This document shows, in pieces, positions 4,838 to 13,323 of a stretch of 21,616 nucleotides of DNA. The stretch spans positions 1 to 21,616 of the forward strand of contig CAZOKZ010000072.1 in NCBI GenBank assembly GCA_964580585.1, in the 5' to 3' direction. The position numbers and the translations under genes were made by a program. The notes under the pieces are model-generated. The model was not told the origin of the DNA, searched no databases, and saw nothing but the letters and a program-made list of their open reading frames with translations. The stretch's first letter is position 1, and each line of letters begins with the position of its first letter. The DNA comes from CAZOKZ01 sp964580585 (lineage in GTDB: Bacteria > Sumerlaeota > Sumerlaeia > SLMS01 > JAHLLQ01).

Positions 4838-7480
4838 TTATTGTCCCTGGTTATCGAGCGGTTTTTCAACAGCGTCCAGGTCGCAGTCGAAGCTAACGAT
4901 TTCCCAGGAAGTCTTCGTCTTGCGGACGCGAAGGGTCAAGGGTTTGAGTCCCCGCAACATGATAATGCGGTAATTCTGGTTCGGATGTTTTGGCGGACGA
5001 CCTGTAATTTTGTAATCCACCGAAAGCAACGCGCGGCCTTCCCAGAACACGGAACCGTCCTCGGAAATATTCATCGTCAGGGTGATTTCATCGTTTTTGC
5101 TTTGCATGTCTTTAATCATGGCGATGAAATCTTCGGTGGCTTTCCCCGGAGCCGCCACCAAGGCGTTGTTGTACTTCAGATACATGCCGCGATAAATGGG
5201 CCGCTCGACCTCTTCGTCGAAGAAACGCTGAATATCATCGGTCATTCGGTAAATATCGGCTTTGTTGTTCAACGGTTTGTATTTTTCCGCGTCCCAGAGA
5301 CTTAAATCAGCCGGAGGCTGAGGTGTTGGCGTCGGAATCGGCGACGGCGTCGGAACAGGCGATGCCGTAGGAATTGGCGAGGGTGTCGGCACAGGTGTTG
5401 GCGTCGGCGACGGCGTCGGACGCGGCGTACGTGTTGGACGTGGAGACGGCGATGGTTTCGGCGTTGGCGTCGGCGTCGGTGTGGGGCTGGGGGTCGGCGT
5501 CGGCGAAGGCGTCGGCGTTGGGTCCGGCGTGGGAATCACCACCGGCGCAGGAGTCGGCAATACCAAAATCGACGGATTGGAAACCGTGGCATTATCGGGT
5601 ACGCTCGCCACCTCGGGACCAGTGGAGCCAGCCTTATCGCTTCTTCCGAAGATCATGATACCAATGATGATGATCGCAAAAACGATCAATAACCCCATCA
5701 CGGCAAACTTGACAATCGGGTTCAGCGGTTCGGGTTCGTTGGGTTTCTTTTCTTCTACCGCGAAATCGGGAATCGGCAGAATTTGAGTTTCCGCCGACGA
5801 AAGCACGCTATCTTCTTCCGGAGGTGGAATGATGCTTTTCAGCTCCTCCTCCGCTTCCTCCGATGGACGTTTGAACGTTTCGCTGGCAGGCGAATGGCTG
5901 ACCTTGCGTTCCGTGGATTTACGCTTTGCTTCTTCCTCGCCTTTTTTGCCCCAGTAACTTTGTTTTAAAATCATCGAAGCCGACGGCCATTCGTCCACAC
6001 TCGACGGAGGACGCGAATCGTCGATCGAATCGTCTTCGATTTTCGTATCCGAATCGTGAACATCCTCTTTCTCGGGTTTGAAAGGAGGGATATCGGCTTT
6101 TACGATATGCCGCTCGGATTTAGGACCTTGGGCAGGTTTGGGTTCTTCGGTGGATTTGGGCTGCTCGGTGGGCTTAGGTGTTTCAGCAGGTTTCGGTTTT
6201 TCGGACTGGGGTTCCGAAGAGAACTTCAACGCCGGGCGCTTGATTTCCAACTGGGTTGGCATCGAGTTAATCGACGACGCATTGATATTCTCTTCCGGTT
6301 CGTCGATCCCTTCGAGCGATACTGCCTCACGCGTTTCGCGCTGATCCAATTCCTCATCGGACCCGTGATCGAAATCCTCATCTACGTCCTTCTCCAAATC
6401 TACTTCTGCCGTACCTGCTGTATCCAATTCGGCGGTTCCCGCGGTATGGACTTCAGCCGTGGAGGCTCTGTTTAATTCCGGTGGCAGAGGAATGATCCCG
6501 GTCGGAGTCGTATCCATGGGTGGCGTTTGCAGCAGCCCCTCGAGATTGATGAACAACTCGGAGAATTTCTGGTCCCAGAACGGTTCGAGAGAATCGGCTA
6601 CCTGGCTGGCGATTTCCCAGGCGGTTTCCGGGCGATAGTCGGGTTCTTTCGACATGCCAGGAAGCAGAACCAAATCCAGCTTCTTCGTCAGATTCATGTT
6701 CCGTTTGCTGGGTGCAATCGGGCTGTCGTGCGTGTGAGCGTGCATAAACTCGTGCGGCGTTTTCGCGTCGTAGGGAAACTGGCGCGTGAGCAACATGTAA
6801 AGCATGACGCTGAACGAGTAGAGATCCGTCGCTGGTGTCAGCTCTTTGCCGATGATCTGCTCGGGGGACATGAACTCCGGAGTGCCAAAGGTCTTGCGCT
6901 CCTGGGTATCGAACACGCCTTCCTGATCCAGCTTGGCGATGCCGAAATCCATGACTTTCGCAACGCCCTTGGGCAGCGTCACGATGATATTCGACGGTTT
7001 GATGTCGCGATGGATGACTCCCTGCTTGTGCGCGGCGTCCAGACCGTCGGCCACGTTGTGGAAAATTTCCATCACCTCGCGAACGGTCAACTCGTTCTGT
7101 TGATGGAACAGGTGGTGGTCGAGCATCGACCCCTCGACGTATTCCATCACGATAAAGCTGGCTTTGGTGGGATCGGGAGAGAGAAAAACGTCCTGAATCT
7201 GGACGATGTTTTGGTGGACCAGCTTGGCCATGGTCAGCGCTTCGCGTTCAAAGCGGCCCATGAAATCTTTCCGAGCCCAAAGTTCCGGCTTCGGAATTTT
7301 CACCGCCACCGTTCGGCGCAACCGAGCCTGGCGCGCGCGGAACACGGCTCCCATGGAGCCTTCGCCGATAATTTCATCGATAATATAACGATCGTCGAGC
7401 GTTTGCCCTATGAACGATTCCATGATCGAGGGCTTGCTCGAGGAGGGTTGCGATGGGGAGGACGCGGACTGTTCAGTCAT
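4838..7480 (-). CDS. Transmembrane Hanks-type Ser/Thr protein kinase
   Basis: An 880-residue signalling kinase. The kinase domain spans about residues 32-300: glycine loop GEGSMG (39-44), VAVK lysine K61, HRDIKPSN (157-164), DFG (178-180) and SPEQ (205-208). All catalytic residues are present, so it should be active. An acidic, low-complexity linker follows (about 320-585) with AGTAEVD/AGTAELD and KPxEQPK-like repeats. Then come a single membrane helix (about 588-611), a Pro/Thr/Ser stalk (643-722) probably outside the membrane, and a globular C-terminal domain of ~150 residues that I do not recognise and that may be the sensor. The ATG at 7480 follows GGAAAG; a GTG at 7519 would add 13 residues. 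Substrates are unknown. It is followed closely by the lipoprotein gene. Confidence 0.93.
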   Translation of the reverse strand: MTEQSASSPSQPSSSKPSIMESFIGQTLDDRYIIDEIIGEGSMGAVFRARQARLRRTVAVKIPKPELWARKDFMGRFEREALTMAKLVHQNIVQIQDVFLSPDPTKASFIVMEYVEGSMLDHHLFHQQNELTVREVMEIFHNVADGLDAAHKQGVIHRDIKPSNIIVTLPKGVAKVMDFGIAKLDQEGVFDTQERKTFGTPEFMSPEQIIGKELTPATDLYSFSVMLYMLLTRQFPYDAKTPHEFMHAHTHDSPIAPSKRNMNLTKKLDLVLLPGMSKEPDYRPETAWEIASQVADSLEPFWDQKFSELFINLEGLLQTPPMDTTPTGIIPLPPELNRASTAEVHTAGTAELDTAGTAEVDLEKDVDEDFDHGSDEELDQRETREAVSLEGIDEPEENINASSINSMPTQLEIKRPALKFSSEPQSEKPKPAETPKPTEQPKSTEEPKPAQGPKSERHIVKADIPPFKPEKEDVHDSDTKIEDDSIDDSRPPSSVDEWPSASMILKQSYWGKKGEEEAKRKSTERKVSHSPASETFKRPSEEAEEELKSIIPPPEEDSVLSSAETQILPIPDFAVEEKKPNEPEPLNPIVKFAVMGLLIVFAIIIIGIMIFGRSDKAGSTGPEVASVPDNATVSNPSILVLPTPAPVVIPTPDPTPTPSPTPTPSPTPTPTPTPKPSPSPRPTRTPRPTPSPTPTPVPTPSPIPTASPVPTPSPIPTPTPQPPADLSLWDAEKYKPLNNKADIYRMTDDIQRFFDEEVERPIYRGMYLKYNNALVAAPGKATEDFIAMIKDMQSKNDEITLTMNISEDGSVFWEGRALLSVDYKITGRPPKHPNQNYRIIMLRGLKPLTLRVRKTKTSWEIVSFDCDLDAVEKPLDNQGQ
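5315..5554 (-). repeat. Low-complexity Pro-Thr/Ser coding repeat
   Basis: About 80 codons alternate Pro with Thr or Ser (PTPSPTPTPSP style), read on the plus strand as runs of GGCGTCGGCG and variants. It encodes the extended stalk between the membrane helix and the C-terminal domain of the kinase. Such a tract is prone to length change by slippage. Confidence 0.85.
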
Positions 7481-7523
7481 GAAACTTTCCAAAATCTCTG
7501 TATGTTGACGGCGGACCACCTTG

Positions 7524-7582
7524 ACGATTTATTATCGTTTTGGCCGTCGCCCGTCGGCCAGAAACCCGCTGGTTTTGACCAG
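7524..7582 (-). other. Run of small hairpins in the kinase 5' leader
   Basis: Going downstream on the minus strand there are three inverted pairs: CTGGT-CAAA-ACCAG (7582-7569), GGCCG...CGGCC (7559-7542) and ACGAT-AATAA-ATCGT (about 7538-7524). They lie 40-100 nt before the chosen kinase start. They may affect transcript stability or be chance; no known riboswitch or terminator class fits. Confidence 0.3.
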
Positions 7583-7692
7583 CACCACCCGAATTCGGTC
7601 AAACGTTCAGCAGTCGATCACAACTTTATTTTTTAGTTTCCCGCACGCCATTCCTGGCGGCAATCTCTATCTTGCACTTGCTTGGAAAAGGC

Positions 7693-7842
7693 CAGGACGT
7701 TCTCAAAGTCGCAAACTCTGTGTTGTGCATCGGACTCGGCCTCCCGCCTTCGCCTGTCGGCTACGGACGGACAAACCCGCAACGTAGCTCCGCTACGCCT
7801 TGGTCGCCCTCGCCTTGATCCTGCAACTTTGAAAACGTCCTG
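7693..7842. repeat. Structured palindromic element, copy 2
   Basis: The 21-nt terminal arms 7693-7713 and 7822-7842 are reverse complements at 19 positions. Read on the minus strand the order matches copy 1: arm, box AGGCGAGGGCGA (7815-7804), hairpin CGTAGC-GGA-GCTACG (7797-7783), a longer variable insert, core CCGAGTCCGATGC... (7739-7717), then 3 nt and the second arm. Core identity to copy 1 is 21 of 23 and box identity 11 of 12, while arms and hairpin differ yet stay paired. It occupies the centre of the 521-nt gap between the kinase and sulP; the rest of that gap holds the kinase leader and the sulP terminator. Confidence 0.75.
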
Positions 7843-7923
7843 TTACTTTGCGTAATGCCCTACGGAAAAAGCTACCGTTGCACGAGACAAAAGCAATAAA
7901 CTCAAATATCCTACAACAAAGAC

Positions 7924-7962
7924 ACCCGGGAGGCGTCCAAAATTTTTGACCGCCTCTCGGGT
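7924..7962 (-). terminator. Terminator hairpin downstream of sulP
   Basis: ACCCGGGAGGCG (7924-7935) and CGCCTCTCGGGT (7951-7962) pair over 12 positions with one exception. Read on the minus strand it stands 39 nt after the sulP stop and is followed by GTCTTTGTTG, a weak T-rich tail. Confidence 0.65.
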
Positions 7963-8001
7963 ATTATGCAAGCAAATACGTCATGTGGTGCCTACCTGAA
8001 A

Positions 8002-9747
8002 TTATTCGCGCGCACGTTCCAGTGCCTCGCCCAACGTATCGCAAATAACAACTTGATGGTTACTGGCGATCCCAGCTTTTTGCAACACTTTGAGCGGTTG
8101 GCTTTGAACCGCGGCCAGGATCGTAGTCATCTTGTGATGGCGGGCGCGCTCCAACATGGTTTCCAACGCCACCAAACCCGTGATATCCATGGCGGGCACT
8201 CCGTGTAGATGGACGATGAGAACTTTGGGCAAGTCGCCGCCTTCGACGCGCAACAATTGGTTGAAAGCTTTTTCCGCCGCTCCGAAAAACAACGGACCGG
8301 CGATTTCGTAAATCTGGGTATTCGACGGCACATCGAGGTTGGCCACTTCGTGGGCTTCCTCGTCGAGCATCCGTGAATGGGTGATTTCCGCCATGCGACG
8401 CATGAAGAGCAGCGACGCCAACACCACGCCCACCGTCACGGCGATCACCATGTCGAAAACGACCGTCAAACTGAAGCAGGTCAGTAATACGACAATATCA
8501 CTCTTCGGGCCGATTTTCGCGATGTGGATGAAATGCTTCAAATCGCTCATGTTCCACGCCACAACCAACAATAACGCCGCCAGCGAGGCCATCGGCAGGT
8601 AAGCCAACAACGGCGCGAGCGTCAACATGGCCACCAGAACAAATGCGGCATGAACCACCGAGGCCCACGGCGTCCGGCCACCGCTACGAATGTTCGCCGC
8701 GGTGCGCGCAATGGCTCCGGTGGCAGCAAATCCACCGAAAAACGGCGCGACGAGATTGCCAATTCCTTGCGCGACCAACTCGTTGTCTGGATCGTGTTTG
8801 CTGCCAATCATCCCATCGGCCACCACGGCGCAGAGCAACGATTCAATGGAACCCAACACAGCAATCGCCGTGGCAGGCATGACTAAACTTTGAAGCACGT
8901 CCAGGCTGAGACCAATCGGCGTTCCATCGCCTCCCGCAAAGTTCCATGGCATCCGAAACGTCGGCGGTATCGGAGGAATCCCGGCCCCCGTCTCTCCATT
9001 CAGAACGTACTGAAACCGAGAACCAATGGTGGCGACGTCAAAGCCCGCCAACCAATGCGATAAACCATATGCGACGAACGCCCCGACAGGAATGGCGATC
9101 AACGACGGTGGCACCCGGCGCGTCACACGGGGCCATCCCAATAAAATCCCCATCGTCAACGCCCCGATCAACGCGTCCTGCCACCGAAACGTACTGTGCG
9201 CCGCCCAGAGCGCGCCGAGTTTTTCCAGCGTATGGTCGGGCATCGCCCCCGGAGCGAGACCGAAGAAGTCTTTGAGTTGCAAAATCGCAATCACCGCCGC
9301 GATGCCCGCTGTAAAACCAGTCGTCACGGGATAGGGTATGAACTGGATCAACCGGCCAAGCCGCCCGACGCCCATCGCAACCTGAATAAAGCCCGCCATC
9401 ACCGTGGCAAGTAGCAAGCCGCCGAGACCAAACTTGAGCGAGACGGGCGCAAGCAGCACAACGAACGCCGCCGTCGGACCCGTGACGCTGACGCGCGAAC
9501 CACCGAGCAATGCCGCGAGCGCCCCCGCTACGACTGCCGTGTATAGGCCGTGTTGCGGCGGCACACCCGAAGCAATCGCCAACGCCATGGACAACGGCAG
9601 GGCGATCACCCCGACTGTTAATCCCGCCATGACATCGGATTGAAACCGGCGCAGACCGTAACCTTCGGATTGGGTTTGCCTGAGGGCGATGCCTTGAAAA
9701 AGAGAGGAGAAGAAGGACCCGGGAAACCGGGCTGAGTCGCTTTCCAT
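8002..9747 (-). CDS. SulP/SLC26 family anion transporter with STAS domain
   Basis: An inner-membrane permease for sulfate, bicarbonate or another anion; the substrate cannot be fixed from sequence. The family signature runs DVMAGLTVGVIALPLSMALA, then IASGVPPQHGLYTAVVAG and GGSRVSVTGPTAAFVVLLAP, with about 10-12 hydrophobic segments up to residue ~440. The cytoplasmic STAS domain (about 455-575) includes VLIVHLHGVPAMDITGLVALE, the usual phosphorylatable/regulatory loop region. The ATG at 9747 gives 581 aa; an in-frame GTG at 9792 with AGGA just upstream would add 15 residues and is a real alternative. A 16-bp perfect palindrome stands just before the gene, suggesting repressor control. Confidence 0.92.
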   Translation of the reverse strand: MESDSARFPGSFFSSLFQGIALRQTQSEGYGLRRFQSDVMAGLTVGVIALPLSMALAIASGVPPQHGLYTAVVAGALAALLGGSRVSVTGPTAAFVVLLAPVSLKFGLGGLLLATVMAGFIQVAMGVGRLGRLIQFIPYPVTTGFTAGIAAVIAILQLKDFFGLAPGAMPDHTLEKLGALWAAHSTFRWQDALIGALTMGILLGWPRVTRRVPPSLIAIPVGAFVAYGLSHWLAGFDVATIGSRFQYVLNGETGAGIPPIPPTFRMPWNFAGGDGTPIGLSLDVLQSLVMPATAIAVLGSIESLLCAVVADGMIGSKHDPDNELVAQGIGNLVAPFFGGFAATGAIARTAANIRSGGRTPWASVVHAAFVLVAMLTLAPLLAYLPMASLAALLLVVAWNMSDLKHFIHIAKIGPKSDIVVLLTCFSLTVVFDMVIAVTVGVVLASLLFMRRMAEITHSRMLDEEAHEVANLDVPSNTQIYEIAGPLFFGAAEKAFNQLLRVEGGDLPKVLIVHLHGVPAMDITGLVALETMLERARHHKMTTILAAVQSQPLKVLQKAGIASNHQVVICDTLGEALERARE

Positions 9748-9799
9748 AATGCGTATATACCAACCTCTGGCGCGTTCGATGCGGAAAACCACGTTCCTA

Positions 9800-9815
9800 A
9801 TGAACGCGCGTTCAT
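9800..9815. promoter_or_regulatory. 16-bp perfect palindrome, candidate operator of sulP
   Basis: ATGAACGCGCGTTCAT reads the same on both strands without a gap. It lies 52 bp before the sulP ATG (8 bp before the alternative GTG) and directly downstream of a possible promoter, the position expected for a repressor site. Its form is like operators of TetR-type dimers; no regulator gene lies nearby. Confidence 0.5.
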
Positions 9816-9816
9816 A

Positions 9817-9846
9817 GTCCTAGCAACACGCACCCCGCGCGGTCAA
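9817..9846 (-). promoter_or_regulatory. Possible sigma70 promoter of sulP
   Basis: On the minus strand TTGACC (9846-9841) and TAGGAC (9822-9817) are separated by 18 bp. The -35 is good and the -10 poor (3 of 6). Start of transcription would fall within the adjacent 16-bp palindrome. Confidence 0.35.
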
Positions 9847-9908
9847 CGCCGTACCGAAGCGAAAAAAAGTTGTTCGCTAAAGGATTTCATTGGCGCGGTG
9901 CAAACGGG

Positions 9909-11471
9909 TTATTTTTCCAGCGCGGGGTAAACCTGGAACGGGAAGCCAACTTCATCATACAGCCAGATGGAACACCTGCCCGATTCGTCCTCACGAATCG
10001 TGAAATTTCCCGGTGAATCGCTCGCCGCTAGCGGCTGCAAGGAAAGATGATTTTTCCCATTTGATTCAAGGTACTTTTCCAGCTCTTCCCTATTCGATGT
10101 CGCCGTCGATTGAGCATTCAGAAGTTGTTGCACTTGATTGCGCGATTTCCTCATCGCATCGCGCATCGATCCCCATTGTGCATCGGTGGCCCGCACAATC
10201 GGAACGTTCAACGCTAAAATTCCACCAATCACGAGCGAGAAAATCACCACGCAAACGGCAATACCTTCGCCGAGGTCTTTGTTCCAATGATAAAGCAAAC
10301 TGGAAAACACCAATCCAAAGGCGATCATCAGCATCGCTCGACTGACCCCATATCCTGCCGCCGATCGGTACGTAAAAACTTCTTTCTGCGTTGTTGCACG
10401 CTCAAAACCAATCGGTTCAATCCAAACGTCTTGCGCCATGTCCGCTGGTTTCAAACGCGCCTGGGAATAAATCAGCCAACTGTTTCCTGGAATGAGCGTT
10501 ACCAATTCCGGATGGCCAATATAAAGATTATCCATTCTCCATCCAGAATAATAATTCTGTGACTTCAAAATCGGTTCTTCGCTTCGCCAATTTTCACCTG
10601 CTTCAAACTGATCGGCAAAAACAATTTCAAATCCTGGCGCGGAACACGGTCGTTTCCGGCTGGCGACGTACAGGTTCACTTCCGTTTCGCTGTTCGCCGC
10701 TGCAGTCAGGCGCATGGGAAACACGGGTTGTTCGGTGGGGAATGTCACCGCCAGCGGATGAGGTTTCGCGATGCCTTTGGCGGTTGCCACGAGTTTGGAA
10801 ACGAGGAACACCCAATCTTCGGCGGCATACGCATCGACGATTGCGCGGGTGCTCGGCGCAAGCGCCGCGAACTGATTTTCCGCCAGCCATGCGTCGAGCG
10901 CTTCTGCCGATTCCGCTCGCAATACAGCGGTTTCGTAGTTGCCAACGCGTTGCGTGGCAAGCGCCTGAGCCGCGACGGGTTGCCCCATTGGAACCGAGCC
11001 GACGCTGATTGCCGCCAACACCCCGAAGATGGTCATGACAATGAGAAAATCCATTGCTCTGGAACGCAGCCGAGGATTGTCGGAAACAATGAACAGACAA
11101 AGAAAAATGCAAAAAAGAAGGATAAAAAGCGCCTGTCGCACACCGACGTCGTGCACGCCAATAATTTTCGGCCCCACGAGGAACCGTAACGTCTCCAACG
11201 TCCCGGGCGTGGCGGCTTCGAGCTTCGTCGGTGGGGCGGGCACCGGCAGCACCCACGCGTAGTCGCCCGCCTCGGTGGCGCCGAACGCCGATTCCACGAC
11301 GAGCGTTTCTTCGTGTTTGTCCTCGTCCCAAACGATCAACGCCGTCTGAGACGGAATCGACGGCGGCAGCGCGTGTTGGGTTGAGGGCGGAAACATCGCG
11401 CCGTTGGCCTGCGCGACAGCAGGCAGGACAATAACCACCCAAAGCAAGATTAGAAGCGAGTTACATCGCAT
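9909..11471 (-). CDS. DUF2330-like exported membrane protein
   Basis: 520 residues, function unknown. A signal peptide (LLILLWVVIVLPAVAQA, residues 6-22) leads to TALIVWDEDKHEETLVVE and YAWVLPVPAPP (71-81), the N-terminal half of DUF2330. The second half resumes at ETAVLRAESAEALDAWLAEN (180-199), VDAYAAEDWVFLVSKL and LAVTFPTEQPVFPMRLT. Between them two membrane helices are inserted (about 113-130 and 140-160), and two more follow (about 378-395 and 402-424). The ATG at 11471 is chosen for its strong site GGGAGG 6 nt upstream and because it starts the signal peptide. It lies upstream of sulP on the same strand but ~160 nt away, so joint transcription is uncertain. It is divergent from malQ across a 200-nt gap in which I see no clear promoter pair. 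Confidence 0.82.
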   Translation of the reverse strand: MRCNSLLILLWVVIVLPAVAQANGAMFPPSTQHALPPSIPSQTALIVWDEDKHEETLVVESAFGATEAGDYAWVLPVPAPPTKLEAATPGTLETLRFLVGPKIIGVHDVGVRQALFILLFCIFLCLFIVSDNPRLRSRAMDFLIVMTIFGVLAAISVGSVPMGQPVAAQALATQRVGNYETAVLRAESAEALDAWLAENQFAALAPSTRAIVDAYAAEDWVFLVSKLVATAKGIAKPHPLAVTFPTEQPVFPMRLTAAANSETEVNLYVASRKRPCSAPGFEIVFADQFEAGENWRSEEPILKSQNYYSGWRMDNLYIGHPELVTLIPGNSWLIYSQARLKPADMAQDVWIEPIGFERATTQKEVFTYRSAAGYGVSRAMLMIAFGLVFSSLLYHWNKDLGEGIAVCVVIFSLVIGGILALNVPIVRATDAQWGSMRDAMRKSRNQVQQLLNAQSTATSNREELEKYLESNGKNHLSLQPLAASDSPGNFTIREDESGRCSIWLYDEVGFPFQVYPALEK

Positions 11472-11671
11472 GCAATGCCTCCCTTGAAAACAAAACCGGA
11501 CAAGAATGCTAAAGTGTTGCACAAAATTTTTCCCGGCGCACACAAAATTAATCCAATTTTCGGCAAGCATCGGGTTCGGTCTTGCACCGCCCGGGTTTCG
11601 TTTCGCACGCTCGGCTCTCCGCTCGTCAAATACGCGGCATATTCATTCCATACCCATACGGGAGGCGCCCC

Positions 11672-13312
11672 TTGGACCTTAAGAAACGTCAGGCAGGTTT
11701 ACTTTTTCACCCGACTTCGCTGCCGGGGAAATACGGGATCGGCGACCTCGGTCCCGAGATGATCAAGATGCTCGATTGGATGAAAGCCGCCGGGTTTTCC
11801 ATGTGGCAAGTGCTGCCGCTCGGCCCGACGGGTTACGCGGATTCGCCTTACCAGTGCTTTTCGGCGTTCGCGGGCAATCCGTACCTGATCAGCGTGGATT
11901 TGATGGTGGCCGAAGGGTTGCTCGACAAGAAGGAACTCAAAACGCCGAAGTTCCCCGAAGGCACGATTGACTACGGCTGGATTTACGTTTGGAAAAACGA
12001 TCTGCTGCGTCGCGCGTATGCAAATTTCAAAGCGGGCAAATTCGCCGCGATGCAAAAACGCCTCGATGCGTTCCGCGCCGACAAGCTGGTGGCGGGTTGG
12101 CTCGAAGATTACGCGCTCTTCATCGCGCTCAAGAACGCGCACGAAGGCCGCGTGTGGAACACATGGGCCAAGCCGTTGCGCACGCGCGATAAAAAGGCCC
12201 TCGCCCAGGCGCGCAAGGACCACGCGGACGAAATCGATTATCAAGTGTTCCTGCAATTCCTCTTTCACGACCATTGGATGCGCGTGCGCGAGGCGGCCCA
12301 TGAACGCGGTCTGAAAATCGTCGGTGATATTCCGATCTATGTGGCGTACGACAGCGCCGACACATGGGCGAACCAGCATCTGTTCAAGATCAAAGCGAAC
12401 GGCGACCCGTCCTGCGTGGCGGGTGTGCCGCCCGATTATTTCAGCGAAACGGGCCAGCTTTGGGGGAACCCGATCTACAACTGGCGCAAAATGAAGGCAA
12501 ATGGCTACAAGTGGTGGATCAGCCGCTGCAAGGCGCTGCTGTCGATGGTCGATTGCATCCGCCTGGATCACTTCCGCGGATTCGAGGCCTACTGGGAAGT
12601 CCCGTTCGGCGAAGAAACCGCTATCAACGGCAAATGGGTTAAAGGCCCGGACCACGCCTTGTTCGAGACGATTCGCAAAGCGCTCGGCGAATTGCCGATC
12701 ATGGCGGAAAACCTCGGCGTGATTACGCCCGCCGTGGAAAAATTGCGCACGGATTTCGACATGCCCGGCATGAAGATCATGCAGTTCGGTTGGGGCACGA
12801 CGGGCAAAGGTCCGCTTCAGGCCGCCGACGACAACGTGTTCGTTCCCTACAAGATCGAAAAATCCAGCGTCGTTTACACGGGTTCGCACGATAATCCCAC
12901 CACGCGCCATTGGTGGGAAGAATTCGCAACACCGTCCGAGAAGGAATACTTCAAGGCTTACTTGAACACGACAGCCGAGCAGCCGCACAAGGACCTTGTA
13001 CGCGCGGCCTATGCTTGCGTTGCCGATGTGGTGCTGATTCCGATGCAAGACATTCTGGGGCTCGGAGCCGAAGCGCGCATGAACTTCCCAGGCCGCGAAG
13101 CGGGCAACTGGACGTGGCGCCTGACGAAAGGCCAGGCATCGAAGGAACTGGCCAAAGCGAACTTCGAGCAACTGCTGATGTACGGTCGTTGTGAAACGCC
13201 CGCGAAACCCGCGCGTAAAGGGGCGGCAAAAAAGGCCGCTGCCAAGAAAACCGCCGCAAAGAAACCCGCTGCGAAAAAAGCCGCACGTCGGGGGCGCAAA
13301 GCGGAAGCATGA
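11672..13312 (+). CDS. malQ: 4-alpha-glucanotransferase (amylomaltase) with Lys/Ala-rich tail
   Basis: GH77 enzyme that moves alpha-1,4-glucan segments between maltodextrins in the cytoplasm, used in glycogen and maltose metabolism. The N-terminus GLLFHPTSLPGKYGIGDLG and WQVLPLGPTGYADSPYQ is typical. Catalytic residues are in place: nucleophile D299 in RLDHFRGF, acid/base E346 in AENLG and transition-state D407 in GSHDNPTT. A TTG at 11672 is taken as the start because GGGAGG stands 7 nt before it and the family alignment begins there; the frame is open further upstream but without support. The last 37 residues (510-546) are a KKAAAKK/PAAKKA-type basic tail like histone H1 or HU extensions, unusual for this family. 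Confidence in the enzyme is very high. Confidence 0.96.
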   Translation: MDLKKRQAGLLFHPTSLPGKYGIGDLGPEMIKMLDWMKAAGFSMWQVLPLGPTGYADSPYQCFSAFAGNPYLISVDLMVAEGLLDKKELKTPKFPEGTIDYGWIYVWKNDLLRRAYANFKAGKFAAMQKRLDAFRADKLVAGWLEDYALFIALKNAHEGRVWNTWAKPLRTRDKKALAQARKDHADEIDYQVFLQFLFHDHWMRVREAAHERGLKIVGDIPIYVAYDSADTWANQHLFKIKANGDPSCVAGVPPDYFSETGQLWGNPIYNWRKMKANGYKWWISRCKALLSMVDCIRLDHFRGFEAYWEVPFGEETAINGKWVKGPDHALFETIRKALGELPIMAENLGVITPAVEKLRTDFDMPGMKIMQFGWGTTGKGPLQAADDNVFVPYKIEKSSVVYTGSHDNPTTRHWWEEFATPSEKEYFKAYLNTTAEQPHKDLVRAAYACVADVVLIPMQDILGLGAEARMNFPGREAGNWTWRLTKGQASKELAKANFEQLLMYGRCETPAKPARKGAAKKAAAKKTAAKKPAAKKAARRGRKAEA

Positions 13313-13323
13313 GAAATAAAGGC

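Noticed and set aside
5315..5554. GGCGTCGGCG-rich tract considered as a minisatellite or intergenic repeat
   Set aside because: It is in frame within the kinase and encodes a Pro/Thr stalk, so it is explained by the protein.
6527..7636. Long plus-strand open frame (369 codons) opposite the kinase gene
   Set aside because: It is the antisense shadow of the kinase domain; the translation has no family features, while the minus frame has every kinase motif.
9858..9878. Hairpin AGCGAA...TTCGCT after the DUF2330 gene as a terminator
   Set aside because: On the minus strand the T run lies in the loop, not after the stem, so it does not fit a rho-independent terminator.
11699..13171. Minus-strand open frame of 490 codons
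   Set aside because: Antisense shadow of malQ caused by high GC and codon bias; no domain or ribosome-binding site, and malQ has its full catalytic set.
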